Source of the DNA: Rhizobium sp. Root1220
Lineage (GTDB): Bacteria; Pseudomonadota; Alphaproteobacteria; Rhizobiales; Rhizobiaceae
Assembly: GCF_001426265.1 (NCBI RefSeq)
Contig: NZ_LMDG01000003.1
Location: 114,370-178,369, forward strand
Length of the DNA stretch: 64,000 bases
Direction: 5' to 3'
This document shows positions 46,455-54,924 of the stretch, piece after piece; the first letter of the stretch is position 1, and each line of letters starts with the position of its first letter. The notes beneath the pieces are model-generated. The model worked only from the letters and a program-made list of their open reading frames with translations, searched no databases and had not been told where the DNA came from. The translations under genes and the position numbers were made by a program.

Positions 46455-48236
46455 TCAGACCGCACGGTGAGCGTGCGTCAGCTCGTTCACCTTTTTGATA
46501 TGCGAGACCGCCGCCTGTCCGCCTGCCGTCTTGGTGAACAGTTCGAGCGTCTCGTCTTCATGTTCGGCGACCGGCGTCAGCGCCTGGTCCATGTAGTTTT
46601 TTGAATTCTTGTCGCGTGCGATGAAGAACGCGCTTACCGCCAGCCGCGCAATGGTGCCGCCCAGCGATATGTGCTTGGCGACAGTTTCCCATATGAAGCG
46701 CGGCCAGAAGACGAGTGCATTCTCTCGAACCATTCCGGGACGCCGCTCGGACGGGTGCTTCAGCCGAAGCAGGCCGCTCTGCAGTGGATGCACGTTTTCG
46801 AGCGGCACGGTGGTCGCGAACGATACGAGGACCTTAACGAGGCTCGCAAGCGGAACGCCGGACGCGACGGCACGGCGCAGCAATGTCTTCATGTGTTCAG
46901 GCGAATAGTAGAGCGACCATGCCTCCTGGTAGATGCTTTCCCATTCCTGCTTGCTCATCTTCTGATGCGCCGTGCAAACATGCTCGACGTCGTAGATGTT
47001 GAGATCGGCGTCCATATCGACACCTTTACGCCACAGGGTCTGGTGGTCTTCCGACCCCGGCAGCGGCGTCAGCACGAAGAACTCGATAACATCCACAGGC
47101 AGCTCGTGCTGGATGATCGCGATGTCACGCCTGATTGACTCAGGCGTATCGGCAGGGAAGCCGAGGATGTAACCGGCAAGCGTCATGATGCCCTGTGCCT
47201 TCCAGGCAAGCAGCATCTTGCGATATTCGGTGATCTTGTTCTGGTTTTTCTTGGCAGCGGTCAGATTGTCCGGATTGACGTTCTCGAGCCCGATGAAGAC
47301 GCGCGTCACGCCGGCCCGCTTGGATTTTTCAATGAAGTTCGGGATCTTGTGGCACAGCGTATCGACCTGGATCATCATGCCGAGCGGGATGCCGTCGCGT
47401 TCGCGCAGTTCGATCAGGCGGTCGAAGATCGCTTCCCAATCCCTGTTGCGGGCAAAGTTGTCGTCGGTAATGAAGAACTTGTGGATGCCCTGGGCCCAGT
47501 TCATCCGCACCAGTTTCTCGACGTCATCGGCGGTACGGAACCGCGACTTGCGACCCTGCACGTTGATGATCGTGCAGAAGGAACACTGGTAGGGGCAGCC
47601 ACGACCGGCATCGAAGCTCGTGCTAAGGCCGAGTGTCTGGGCGACGTTCGCCTTTGGCAGGAAGGGCACGGCGGCGCCTTCAATGCTCGGCAGGTCGTTC
47701 ATGTAGTTGTAGAGCGGCTCAAGCGTGCCCCAGGCGGCGTGCTGCAGCACCTGGTCCAAGCGGCCTTCTGCCTCGCCGGCAAACATTGATATCCCCATCT
47801 CCCGACATTCGTCCAGACCGACGGCCTTGCCGTCCAGCATGGAGAGGCAGCCCGACACGTGGAACCCACCCATGGAGACGGGTATCCCCGCAGCACGGAA
47901 CGGACGGGCGATATCGAGTGCGCGCGGATACTGGTTCGACTGAACGCCGACAAGAGCAACCATCCCGAAGTTGCGGTTGGCTTCAAGTTGCTTGAGAAGC
48001 GCCGGAACGTTCACGCGGGTGTTGGTCTCGTCGATGACGGTGACTTCGATCCTGACGTTCGGCCCGAGCACTTGCCGTTCGGCGCAATCCGCGGCAATGC
48101 CATAGATTGCGGCCAGCGAATTCGACGGTATCATCGCTCGCCACCAGCGGATGACGTAGCCGTCGTCGTCATAGTGCGACGGCTTGACCAGGATGAGTTG
48201 GAAACTCCGTTCAGCAGTCTCGGACGAATCTTGCAC
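46455..48236 (-). CDS. B12-binding-domain radical SAM protein
   Basis: 593 aa from GTG (complement of 48234-48236). Residues 1-170 resemble a cobalamin-binding domain (LILVKPSHYDDDGY, VALVGVQSNQYPRALDIARP, MGGFHVSG). The radical SAM cluster site is C214-x3-C218-x2-C221 (GRGCPYQCSFCTI), followed by KFFITDDNFARNRDWEAIFD and the late GYILGFPADTPESIRRD. It belongs to the large B12-binding radical SAM group with modification or methyl-transfer functions; the substrate is unknown. An AT-rich stretch at 48360-48392 upstream may be its promoter. Confidence 0.88.
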   Translation of the reverse strand: MQDSSETAERSFQLILVKPSHYDDDGYVIRWWRAMIPSNSLAAIYGIAADCAERQVLGPNVRIEVTVIDETNTRVNVPALLKQLEANRNFGMVALVGVQSNQYPRALDIARPFRAAGIPVSMGGFHVSGCLSMLDGKAVGLDECREMGISMFAGEAEGRLDQVLQHAAWGTLEPLYNYMNDLPSIEGAAVPFLPKANVAQTLGLSTSFDAGRGCPYQCSFCTIINVQGRKSRFRTADDVEKLVRMNWAQGIHKFFITDDNFARNRDWEAIFDRLIELRERDGIPLGMMIQVDTLCHKIPNFIEKSKRAGVTRVFIGLENVNPDNLTAAKKNQNKITEYRKMLLAWKAQGIMTLAGYILGFPADTPESIRRDIAIIQHELPVDVIEFFVLTPLPGSEDHQTLWRKGVDMDADLNIYDVEHVCTAHQKMSKQEWESIYQEAWSLYYSPEHMKTLLRRAVASGVPLASLVKVLVSFATTVPLENVHPLQSGLLRLKHPSERRPGMVRENALVFWPRFIWETVAKHISLGGTIARLAVSAFFIARDKNSKNYMDQALTPVAEHEDETLELFTKTAGGQAAVSHIKKVNELTHAHRAV

Positions 48237-48426
48237 GGCTACTCGCTGGTAAGAGGGACCCCCGCGCAGCGAACGCTATCAGACTCAGCGGATTATACAA
48301 GGAAAGCTTTTATCGCGGACGCCACCACAAGCAATGATACGAGAGGCCGCGAGATGCGGCCTTAAATTATTGTTATTACTAAATAATTATCAGGATCCCG
48401 ACGTTGTCATCGGGCCACAAGACGCC

Positions 48427-49833
48427 TCAAAGTTCGGACTTGATGTCACCCATCCGGTTCCAGGCGTCGAGGCCGGCGATCTTGTAGGCCTCGGCAAGCG
48501 TCGGATAATTAAAGGTATTCTCGACAAAGTATTCGACCGTACCCTTGAGGTTCAGAACGGCCTGGCCGATATGCACGAGTTCGGTCGCGCCTTCGCCGAC
48601 GATGTGGACACCAAGCAGCCGGCGTGTCTTCAACGAGAAGATCAGCTTCAGCAGGCCGGTATCGAGGCCCATGATATGGCCGCGCGAGGTTTCGCGGAAA
48701 CGCGCAATGCCGCACTCGTAGGGGATGCCGCGCTCCTTCATTTCCTCTTCCGTCAGACCACAGGTCGAAATCTCGGGCACGGCGTAGATGCCGTAGGGGA
48801 AGTATTTAGGCGGCTCCTTGGCGACCGCTCCGATCGCCACACGCGCGGCGATGCGGCCCTGTTCCATCGAGGTCGAGGCAAGGCTCGGGAAGCCGACGAC
48901 GTCGCCCGCAGCATAGATATTCGGTACAGAGGTCTGGAAAGTCTCCGGGTTCACCTTGAGGCGCCCGCGATTGTCGGCCTCGAGACCGGCCGCCGGCAGG
49001 TTCAGCGTATCGGTCGCGCCCATGCGGCCAGCTGCAAAGAGGACCATGTCGGTCACCAGTCGGCGACCGTTGTCCAGCTTCAGCTCGACCTTCCCGTTCT
49101 CGAGCTTGGTCACCTGGTCGGCCTTGGTGCCGAGCATGATCTTCATGTTGCGGTCACGCAGCTGGTAGGTGAAATCCTCGACGATCTCCCGGTCGATGAA
49201 GTCAAGCATGGTCTGCTTCGGGTCGACGAGCGTGACGGCTGTATCCAGCGCGCTGAAGATCGTCGCGTATTCGATCCCTATGACGCCAGCACCGATGACG
49301 ACCATCGAGCGTGGCAGCTCTTCGATGTCGAGCAACTCGTCGCTGTCGAGCACGGTCTTGTTGTCGAAGGGCATATAGTCCGGGCGAAACGGCTTGGTGC
49401 CGACGGCGAGCAGGATGCTCGCACCCGTCACCCTGATGACCTCCCCGTCGTCCTTGACGACTTCAAGGGTCGAGGGATCGGCAAAGTGGGCCTTGCCGCG
49501 GATGTGCTGGACGCGATTTCTTGCGAACTGGTGCTCCAGAACTTCGACTTCGTGGTCCAGGGTGATCAGCAGCCGGCGTCTGAGGTCTTCTGCACTAATC
49601 TCTTCCTTTACCCGGTAGGCCTTGCCGTAAAAGCCGCGTTCGCGCCAACCGGACAGATTGAGCGCCGTCTCGCGCAAGGTCTTAGACGGGATCGTCCCGG
49701 TGTGAACCGACACGCCGCCGACGCGCTTGCCCTGTTCGATGACCAGTACCTTTTTGCCGAGCTTGGCGGCTTGGATTGCGCCACGGCGGCCCGCGGGACC
49801 ACTACCCACAACAACGAGATCGTATTGGAACAT
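48427..49833 (-). CDS. sthA: Si-specific (soluble) NAD(P)+ transhydrogenase
   Basis: 468 aa from the ATG complementary to 49831-49833 (MFQYDLVVVGSGPAGRRGAI); an upstream in-frame ATG is not favoured. Flavoprotein disulfide-reductase fold with FAD and NAD motifs (MVVIGAGVIGIEYATIF, IYAAGDVVGFPSLAS). The redox CxxxxC of lipoamide dehydrogenases is absent: the site reads VGGVSVHTGTIPSKTL. This loss is diagnostic for SthA, which equilibrates NADPH and NADH. The 220-bp gap on its 5' side holds no gene. Confidence 0.95.
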   Translation of the reverse strand: MFQYDLVVVGSGPAGRRGAIQAAKLGKKVLVIEQGKRVGGVSVHTGTIPSKTLRETALNLSGWRERGFYGKAYRVKEEISAEDLRRRLLITLDHEVEVLEHQFARNRVQHIRGKAHFADPSTLEVVKDDGEVIRVTGASILLAVGTKPFRPDYMPFDNKTVLDSDELLDIEELPRSMVVIGAGVIGIEYATIFSALDTAVTLVDPKQTMLDFIDREIVEDFTYQLRDRNMKIMLGTKADQVTKLENGKVELKLDNGRRLVTDMVLFAAGRMGATDTLNLPAAGLEADNRGRLKVNPETFQTSVPNIYAAGDVVGFPSLASTSMEQGRIAARVAIGAVAKEPPKYFPYGIYAVPEISTCGLTEEEMKERGIPYECGIARFRETSRGHIMGLDTGLLKLIFSLKTRRLLGVHIVGEGATELVHIGQAVLNLKGTVEYFVENTFNYPTLAEAYKIAGLDAWNRMGDIKSEL

Positions 49834-50053
49834 AAGTTGGCCCCTGGGAAAGCTGGAATCATATTGCGACGCAATATGTCGCGCGTCCACCCGTAGCAGG
49901 TCAATGTTTCAGATTGCTTTATGAGGCCTTCTCAGGGGCCGATGAAGCCGAACTGCAACGCAGCCCCGATCGAATGCGGCAATTGCCCTGGCAGCACGGC
50001 AATCGGCGATAACCTCGCCCGAGGCGGCTAAGGGATACCTGAAGCCATCCCGT

Positions 50054-50368
50054 TTAGATGAGGCGCAGCCCCTTGAGGCTTGCATGCCCTTCCTTGCCGA
50101 TGATGATATGGTCGTGAACGGTGATGCCAAGCGGCTTTGCCGTATCAATGATCATCTTCGTCATGTCGATATCTGCACGCGAGGGAGTCGGATCACCCGA
50201 GGGGTGGTTGTGGACCAGGATAAGCGCGGTGGCCGACAGCTCCAGCGCACGCTTCACCACCTCGCGCGGGTAGACCGGCGTATGGTCGACCGTTCCACGC
50301 CCTTGCACTTCGTCGGCAATCAGCGCGTTACGCTTGTCCAGGAACAGAATGCGGAACTGTTCCCCCAT
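50054..50368 (-). pseudogene. radC: radC, 3' end only, cut by prophage integration
   Basis: 104 codons from ATG (complement of 50366-50368). The JAB/MPN domain is intact in its core: [20 protein letters not shown] and [20 protein letters not shown] with the HxH-x10-D metal motif, ending [11 protein letters not shown]. Full-length RadC is about 220-275 aa, so the N-terminal half is missing. The frame stays open upstream ([12 protein letters not shown]) into the prophage end beside the integrase. The 5' part is expected on the far side of the element, outside the window. The fragment could still be translated, but ordinary RadC function is doubtful. Confidence 0.85.
50341..50363. repeat. Candidate attachment-site core inside radC
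   Basis: Perfect inverted repeat GGAACAG (50341-50347) and CTGTTCC (50357-50363) with a 9-bp centre, matching the arm-spacer geometry of tyrosine-recombinase core sites. It sits where the radC reading frame is cut, 70 bp from the integrase stop. Repeats of ACGTCCC (50405-50432) beside it may be arm sites. Confidence 0.5.
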
Positions 50369-50433
50369 TCTGGAATGCGCAATTAATTCAAATGATTGCG
50401 AGAAACGTCCCCCAAACGTCCCTCGCGCGTCCC

Positions 50434-51639
50434 TTACTCTGTGTTCTCGTTACGTTTTGCCAACCGCATTTCGGCAACGCGGTTGGTTTGCTTCAGGGTG
50501 CCGCGATTGTATCGGGCACTAGTCTGGCGGTTCTTGTGGCCCGCCGATTTCATGACGTCAGTCTCCGATGCGCCCAGATCATATGCCTCAGTGATGGCAC
50601 CGGCGCGGGCGTCCATGTTCCAGACCGACTTGGGTATCCCGGCTTCGTTTGCGACGATGCGCCACCGCTCACTGAACTTCCTATTCTTGTACGGCACGCC
50701 GGTCGACTCCGAAATAATCATGGGCCCGATGCGCTTCTCGACAGGAACTCGCTCAATTTCCTCGAGCACAGCCGGGTGAAGTCTCAGGTCGTGTTCTACG
50801 GGCAAGCCTGTCTTTATGTGCGTCTTGCGAAGCACTAAGTCACTGTCGATGTCCGACCACACAAGGCCGTTTACCCATCTCGTGTTGCGATAGGTGATGC
50901 CACCTTCGTCTGCGTCATCGGTTGGCTCCCACTCACCAACAACGTCCTTCTGCCGCATCGCCAACTCAAACTGCAGAACAGTTGCCAGTGCGACAGACTG
51001 GCGGCCAACAGCGTGAGCGGCTGTACGAACGGCGTTGACGTGCTCGATCGTCATGACTGACGTGCGGGCAGGCGGCGTCTTGAACCGGATCTTGCCGAGG
51101 ATCGTGTCCGCGCGAAAGCAGTCCTCGTAGCCAAGCGTCACGCCATAACTTACCAGTTGGCGGACGGTGTCGATCGCGTGCTTTGCTCGCCACGGGCGAG
51201 GGGGCTTACCGGTCTCTTTCGGCTCGGCCCATGTGGTATGCCAACGCTTGAAATCTGGTCCCAGCAACTTGCTCAGATGGCGCGCACCGACCGTCTTCTC
51301 GATGATTACCAGGGACTGCAGGATGTTTTTTCGGCTGTTCCATTTTATGGAAAGGAATGGGGAGTCATCGTTTGTTTGAAACAGCCTGGACAGGCTCTTG
51401 ATAGTGCCATCATACGACGGGGCAGGGTGATCGCCGCGAGCCGACCATGCAAGCATTTCGGCCTGCAGGATCTGGCAACGCGATGCCAGCTGCAGGCGGC
51501 CCTCTGATGTCACCGGGTAGTGAAGTCTGACGGAGGAGGGGCGATAGCCTCGCTTTACGAGATCTCCGCGCGCTTCCCAGTATTCGCGGAACGTGCCGTC
51601 CTTGTTGCGCTTTCGCTTTAACCCCGGCGCGTCAGTCAT
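50434..51639 (-). CDS. Tyrosine-type site-specific integrase
   Basis: 401 aa. Catalytic residues: Arg-229 in [10 protein letters not shown], Arg-345 in [13 protein letters not shown], His-368 in SAGHKNRQ and Tyr-377 in SARYNRG. The usual first His of the HxxR box is replaced (NMDAR), a variant common in one rhizobial phage integrase group. An N-terminal SAM-like/arm-binding region occupies residues 1-190. It adjoins the radC fragment, so radC is the target. Start overlaps the stop of the Xis-like gene (ATGA). Confidence 0.93.
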   Translation of the reverse strand: MTDAPGLKRKRNKDGTFREYWEARGDLVKRGYRPSSVRLHYPVTSEGRLQLASRCQILQAEMLAWSARGDHPAPSYDGTIKSLSRLFQTNDDSPFLSIKWNSRKNILQSLVIIEKTVGARHLSKLLGPDFKRWHTTWAEPKETGKPPRPWRAKHAIDTVRQLVSYGVTLGYEDCFRADTILGKIRFKTPPARTSVMTIEHVNAVRTAAHAVGRQSVALATVLQFELAMRQKDVVGEWEPTDDADEGGITYRNTRWVNGLVWSDIDSDLVLRKTHIKTGLPVEHDLRLHPAVLEEIERVPVEKRIGPMIISESTGVPYKNRKFSERWRIVANEAGIPKSVWNMDARAGAITEAYDLGASETDVMKSAGHKNRQTSARYNRGTLKQTNRVAEMRLAKRNENTE

Positions 51640-51890
51640 GACCAGTTCTCCGCTCCGTCAACGGTCGCTGGCAACTGTGCGGCGCCTAGTCCGTGCCGGT
51701 GGTCGAGAAAAGCTCGTACGGCTGGCCAGTAGCGGCAGCCCGTCATGGGGTCTATGCGCGGCAATCCTTCACGTTCCCAGACAGCGGCAAGGGCGCCCCA
51801 CTGCGTGCGGCTTTTCGTGCCCAGAACGCGCTGCGCAATCGAAGCTTCTGGCAAGTACAGCGGATTGTTATCGTTTGCAGCGTTCGGCAT
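51636..51890 (-). CDS. Xis-like winged-helix protein coupled to the integrase
   Basis: 84 aa from the ATG complementary to 51888-51890, preceded by a very strong GGAGGGGGAA. The sequence begins MPNAANDNNPLYLPEASIAQ and continues RVLGTKSRTQWGALAAVWER, then GLPRIDPMTGCRYWPAVRAF. This is the form of short recombination directionality factors or DNA-binding proteins found just before integrases. The 4-bp overlap with int implies co-translation. Confidence 0.72.
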   Translation of the reverse strand: MPNAANDNNPLYLPEASIAQRVLGTKSRTQWGALAAVWEREGLPRIDPMTGCRYWPAVRAFLDHRHGLGAAQLPATVDGAENWS

Positions 51891-52160
51891 TTCCCCCTCC
51901 AAGCTGGTGTGTTGGTGACATTGTCGGCATCTCGTTCTGCTTTGTCCAGAAAGAGCCCAGAATTGGTCGCCGACCGCATTCGCGCCGCGGTGAGGCAGGT
52001 GACGAAATCCTGATCGGGTGGGTTCCGAGGTGCTTGGTTCGCGCGTCGGGATTTTTCGAAAACTGCGGAACCTTTTCATCTCTCCGCCGTTACGCCAGCG
52101 GCAATGAGCCCAAACCTCGTTGCAATCCGATTGGTATCGGTCCCTCCGTGCCGGTCGACG

Positions 52161-52200
52161 ATAAGGCTCGGCGCGGCCCCCAAGGTTTGCCGAGCCTTAT
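52161..52200. repeat. 12-bp inverted repeat (hairpin 1)
   Basis: ATAAGGCTCGGC (52161-52172) and GCCGAGCCTTAT (52189-52200), perfect, 16-nt loop. Confidence 0.8.
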
Positions 52201-52336
52201 TCGTTTGGTCCCTATTCATAACTGGCGAATGCCGTCGGTATTCGCGCGGGAACTTTCCCCCGCCCCCAAAGTTTCATAGATGCAGCGAAGCGAACACGCT
52301 GTAGGACCGAACGAAGCCCGTCCCGGTCCTCTTAGA

Positions 52337-52369
52337 AAGCTCGGCGTCGGTCCCTCTGGCGCCGAGCTT
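52337..52369. repeat. 10-bp inverted repeat (hairpin 2)
   Basis: AAGCTCGGCG (52337-52346) and CGCCGAGCTT (52360-52369), perfect, followed by CTTCTTTGG. The stem core GCTCGGC is shared with hairpin 1. Confidence 0.8.
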
Positions 52370-52475
52370 CTTCTTTGGAACAATTTGCCGCCACAGATAC
52401 TTGTGGCTGTGGCGACGCCCTTACTTTCTCCCACGTCGCCCGGCCGACGCCTGTCCCTTCCGGTCGCCGGCCATT

Positions 52476-52508
52476 GAAAGCCCAGCGCAAGGGGTTCGCT
52501 GGGCTTTC
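52476..52508. repeat. 12-bp inverted repeat (hairpin 3)
   Basis: GAAAGCCCAGCG (52476-52487) and CGCTGGGCTTTC (52497-52508), perfect, 9-nt loop. Confidence 0.8.
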
Positions 52509-52689
52509 ATCGTGGCTAGTAGGGCCAGCCGCATTCGCTCGGCCGACGGCTTATACCGTGTGAGGACGACCCGGCAATGCGGGAGCCGATGGTGTTGGCC
52601 GTCCTCCGGTGACTGCTAAAGAAAAAGGCCAGCGCGGGAAGGGCATCACACTAACTGGCCGGCGCGCAGATCGCGCCTTGAAAAGGGAA

Positions 52690-52725
52690 CCGGCGCGAGC
52701 TCGTTATCAAGCTCGCTCGCACCGG
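52690..52725. repeat. 11-bp inverted repeat with one mismatch (hairpin 4)
   Basis: CCGGCGCGAGC (52690-52700) and GCTCGCACCGG (52715-52725), one C-A mismatch, 14-nt loop. Confidence 0.65.
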
Positions 52726-52779
52726 CCCGCCGCGGATGTGTTCAAGCACCCGCGGCTACCGCCTTGCGGCGGGTGGGAA

Positions 52780-53040
52780 TTAGTTTGCCCGTTTCAGAAA
52801 CTCGCATCCCATGACATCCTTGTATCGGATGCCGCCAGGGTGGTCCTTGAGATCGAGCGTGTAAATCTGCCTGCCATACCAGCTGGCGCTGCGGCCGATT
52901 ACGGTGCCGGGGGTGCCATGAAACAGAACTTTGGCGCCTACTCGGAACTTGAAGCGCTTCACCGGAACACGCGCCGTCGGCGGCCCGATATGGTGCTGGT
53001 ACGTCCTGTGCGAGGCTTCGACGGTGGAAAAGTGCATCAT
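52780..53040 (-). CDS. Hypothetical phage protein, 86 aa
   Basis: A small basic protein with a likely SH3-like beta segment (FRVGAKVLFHGTPGTVIGRS) followed by WYGRQIYTLDLKDHPGG. The pattern 'KVLFHGTPGTVIGR' resembles small phage proteins of unknown role. Start overlaps the stop of the preceding gene by 4 bp, giving a two-gene minus-strand operon leading toward the hairpin region and int. Confidence 0.65.
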   Translation of the reverse strand: MMHFSTVEASHRTYQHHIGPPTARVPVKRFKFRVGAKVLFHGTPGTVIGRSASWYGRQIYTLDLKDHPGGIRYKDVMGCEFLKRAN

Positions 53041-53492
53041 TGCGCCATCCTCCGCGCTGAGCCTGCGAAATAGTCAGCGCCCATCGACTCGCGACTTACT
53101 CCGGTTCCGAGCTCGACAAAGGCAAGGGCGCTTTCGACCAGCCGCTGGATTTCAGCGATAGACTCTGCTCCTGCTTCGTCCGCGATCCAAGAGGCGTCAA
53201 ACCGATCGAGCTCTCCGGCTGCCATGGCCAGTTGCAGGATTGCCATCTGCGGCGTGGTGGCTTCCGTGGTGGCGACTTCAGACCTGCGGTAGTTATCCAT
53301 GAAATTCATCAGGCTGCGGCTTCTTCTGTCGTCACCTTCATCGTCGGCCTGGTGCATGGCATCAACGATCGCTTTGGCTCCTCGAACTATCATGGCTTCC
53401 ATGATCGGGGCTTCGGCGGGGCGTCTTCTCGGCAGCAGACCGCGTGGGAGCGCGGTTCTGTCAGTGGGTTTTATGGGGCTGTGCATGGTCAT
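53037..53492 (-). CDS. Hypothetical phage protein, 151 aa
   Basis: Starts MTMHSPIKPTDRTALPRGLL. A basic, probably disordered N-terminus is followed by a helical region (MIVRGAKAIVDAMHQADDE, IAEIQRLVESALAFVELG). No domain recognised. It is divergent from the XRE regulator with 102 bp between, the arrangement of an early phage operon controlled by that regulator. Translationally coupled to the 86-aa gene. Confidence 0.65.
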   Translation of the reverse strand: MTMHSPIKPTDRTALPRGLLPRRRPAEAPIMEAMIVRGAKAIVDAMHQADDEGDDRRSRSLMNFMDNYRRSEVATTEATTPQMAILQLAMAAGELDRFDASWIADEAGAESIAEIQRLVESALAFVELGTGVSRESMGADYFAGSARRMAQ

Positions 53493-53594
53493 TTGCGGCT
53501 CCTCGTTGCGTTAACACTGATCATTTGGTACAACACGATACAATTTACATCGACTTCGCAGGAAGTCAATACAAAATGTTTGGAGTTATTCAAA
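53493..53594. promoter_or_regulatory. Divergent promoter/operator region of the prophage
   Basis: The AT-rich 102-bp gap between divergent genes contains the inverted repeat GACTTC-GCAG-GAAGTC (53552-53567). Flanking ACAA/ATACAA repeats (53530-53543 and 53569-53574) are also present. It is the natural operator site for the XRE regulator starting at 53595. Confidence 0.55.
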
Positions 53595-53924
53595 ATGTCT
53601 ATTTCGGGAGCTCAGTGCCGTGCCGCACGGGGATTGCTAGGGTGGTCACAAAGCCAGTTGTGTGATGCTGCGACCGTCGGACGCGCAACCCTTGCTAATT
53701 TCGAGACAGGAACGTCAACGCCATATGAGCGAACCTTGAGGGATATCGAATCGGCCCTCCAGGCCGCTGGAATAACCTTCGTCGACGGAAACTACTCCGG
53801 GTCAGGTGGACCTGGCGTGCGCCTTACGGCACCGTCCGGGGCATCGATCGATGTGAACACCGATGAGACAGTCCAATACCGGGAGCACCTCACCAACGAC
53901 GCGCCTCCAGGCGCCGGTGGTTGA
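53595..53924 (+). CDS. XRE-family transcriptional regulator (prophage repressor candidate)
   Basis: 109 aa from ATG 53595; the frame is open upstream but that part is antisense to the divergent gene. HTH: SGAQCRAARGLLGWSQSQLC, then DAATVGRATLANFETG. The C-terminal half (ALQAAGITFVDGNYSGSGGP, then SIDVNTDETVQYREHL) closely matches the decayed regulator at 1881-2232. Rhizobial XRE proteins of this form often end with GITF...G-GVRL. Likely controls the divergent operator. The next gene starts 1 bp after its stop. Confidence 0.85.
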   Translation: MSISGAQCRAARGLLGWSQSQLCDAATVGRATLANFETGTSTPYERTLRDIESALQAAGITFVDGNYSGSGGPGVRLTAPSGASIDVNTDETVQYREHLTNDAPPGAGG

Positions 53925-53925
53925 G

Positions 53926-54396
53926 ATGGACGAACGATTTGCACAGTTGACTGAAAGCCTGCACCCCGCGTACGAGCGGCTTCACCGCATGGCACCGCTG
54001 ACGAATGGCGAACTCCCACGATCCATGCCCAAAAGTGGCGTTTACCTTTTCAGCGAAGGTGACAAACCAATGTATGTAGGCCGCTCCAATAATCTCAGGG
54101 CGCGATATGGCAGGCATTGCCTGCCAGGCGCGACGCACCGTATGGCCGCCTTTGCTTTCAAACTAGCCAGGGAGATAACCGGCCGGGTAGTTGCGAGCTA
54201 TAAGAGCGATGAGAATAGCCGTGCAAACTTGATGCTTGATGACGCTTTTAGAGGTGCCTTCAATGATGCCAAAATCCGTATTAGGAAGATGGACTATCGT
54301 TACGTTGAAGAGGTTGACCAAAACAGGCAAGCCCTTCTGGAAATCTATGTGACAGTGGTGCTGGGCACTCCGTACAATGACTTCAACACTCATTGA
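53926..54396 (+). CDS. GIY-YIG domain protein coupled to the XRE regulator
   Basis: 156 aa, ATG one base after the regulator's stop. Residues about 34-60 carry the GIY-YIG pattern (SGVYLFSEGDKPMYVGRSNN, with Arg in NLRARYGRH) and a later Glu/Asn region (DENSRANLMLDDAFRGAFND). GIY-YIG domains are small nuclease modules used in repair, homing and phage exclusion. The tight coupling to a regulator suggests a regulated nuclease, for example one acting on competing phage or host DNA. This is inference. Confidence 0.8.
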   Translation: MDERFAQLTESLHPAYERLHRMAPLTNGELPRSMPKSGVYLFSEGDKPMYVGRSNNLRARYGRHCLPGATHRMAAFAFKLAREITGRVVASYKSDENSRANLMLDDAFRGAFNDAKIRIRKMDYRYVEEVDQNRQALLEIYVTVVLGTPYNDFNTH

Positions 54397-54547
54397 AGAG
54401 CTAGTGGGACAACCCTCTTCACACCCCCCACTTGACCGCCGCGAACCGGTTGCGGCAGTGGAAAAGTTCGCGCAACTTTAAATTACCACTTCCCCACCCA
54501 GTAACGGCATGCATAGGTAGCGCCGGTTAAGATCTTTAGGGGTAATC

Positions 54548-54886
54548 ATGAAAATTCGTCACGTCGTGCTGGCAACACTGCTGGCCGCTACTTCCTGCGC
54601 CAAGCGTCCGGATGCAATCCTGCCGGCGGACATCCCAATGGCAGCCTATACGGGATCGAGTTGTCCGGTCCTGGCTCGCGAGCTCGTCAGGGAGCAAGAG
54701 AACCTGGCAACCGTATCCAAGGCGCAGAATGACGCTGCAACGGGCGATGCCGTTGGTGTTTTCCTGATCGGTGTTCCAACTGCCAGCACCTTTGGCGGCG
54801 ACAAGGAGGGCCAGGTCTCTGTTGCCAAAGGCAAGGTCCAAGCCATCCAAAACGCCATGCGCAGCAAGAACTGCCAGAGATCGTAG
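54548..54886 (+). CDS. Small lipoprotein, 112 aa
   Basis: Signal peptide MKIRHVVLATLLAATSC with a lipobox-like AATSC. The mature part contains MAAYTGSSCPVLARELVREQ, ENLATVSKAQNDAATGDAVG and a C-terminal Cys (SKNCQRS), so one disulfide is possible. A hydrophobic AVGVFLIGVPTAS segment resembles a glycine-zipper. Related small lipoproteins are widespread in alphaproteobacteria and their phages; a role in the envelope of the lysogen is possible but unproven. A terminator hairpin follows. Confidence 0.75.
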   Translation: MKIRHVVLATLLAATSCAKRPDAILPADIPMAAYTGSSCPVLARELVREQENLATVSKAQNDAATGDAVGVFLIGVPTASTFGGDKEGQVSVAKGKVQAIQNAMRSKNCQRS

Positions 54887-54894
54887 CGTATTGA

Positions 54895-54920
54895 GGCGGG
54901 GCGCCTCTCGACGCCCCGCC
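54895..54920. terminator. Hairpin between convergent lipoprotein and tailspike genes
   Basis: Stem GGCGGGGCG (54895-54903) with CGCCCCGCC (54912-54920), 8-nt loop. There is no clear T-tract, but the position between convergent stops is typical. Confidence 0.6.
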
Positions 54921-54924
54921 AGTC

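Larger units (their letters stand above)
51891..52779. other. Non-coding prophage stretch with four strong hairpins
   Basis: About 890 bp without a supportable gene. Open frames here are Arg/Ser-rich shadows. It contains four long inverted repeats, listed separately, and several TCGGTCCCT-type repeats around them. It must also contain the promoter of the Xis-integrase pair. Confidence 0.5.

Noticed and set aside
48334..49896. Long plus-strand open frame (520 codons) opposite sthA
   Set aside because: It is antisense to a clearly recognised gene, Arg/His/Asp-rich, and has no ribosome binding site. High GC leaves the antisense frame open by chance.
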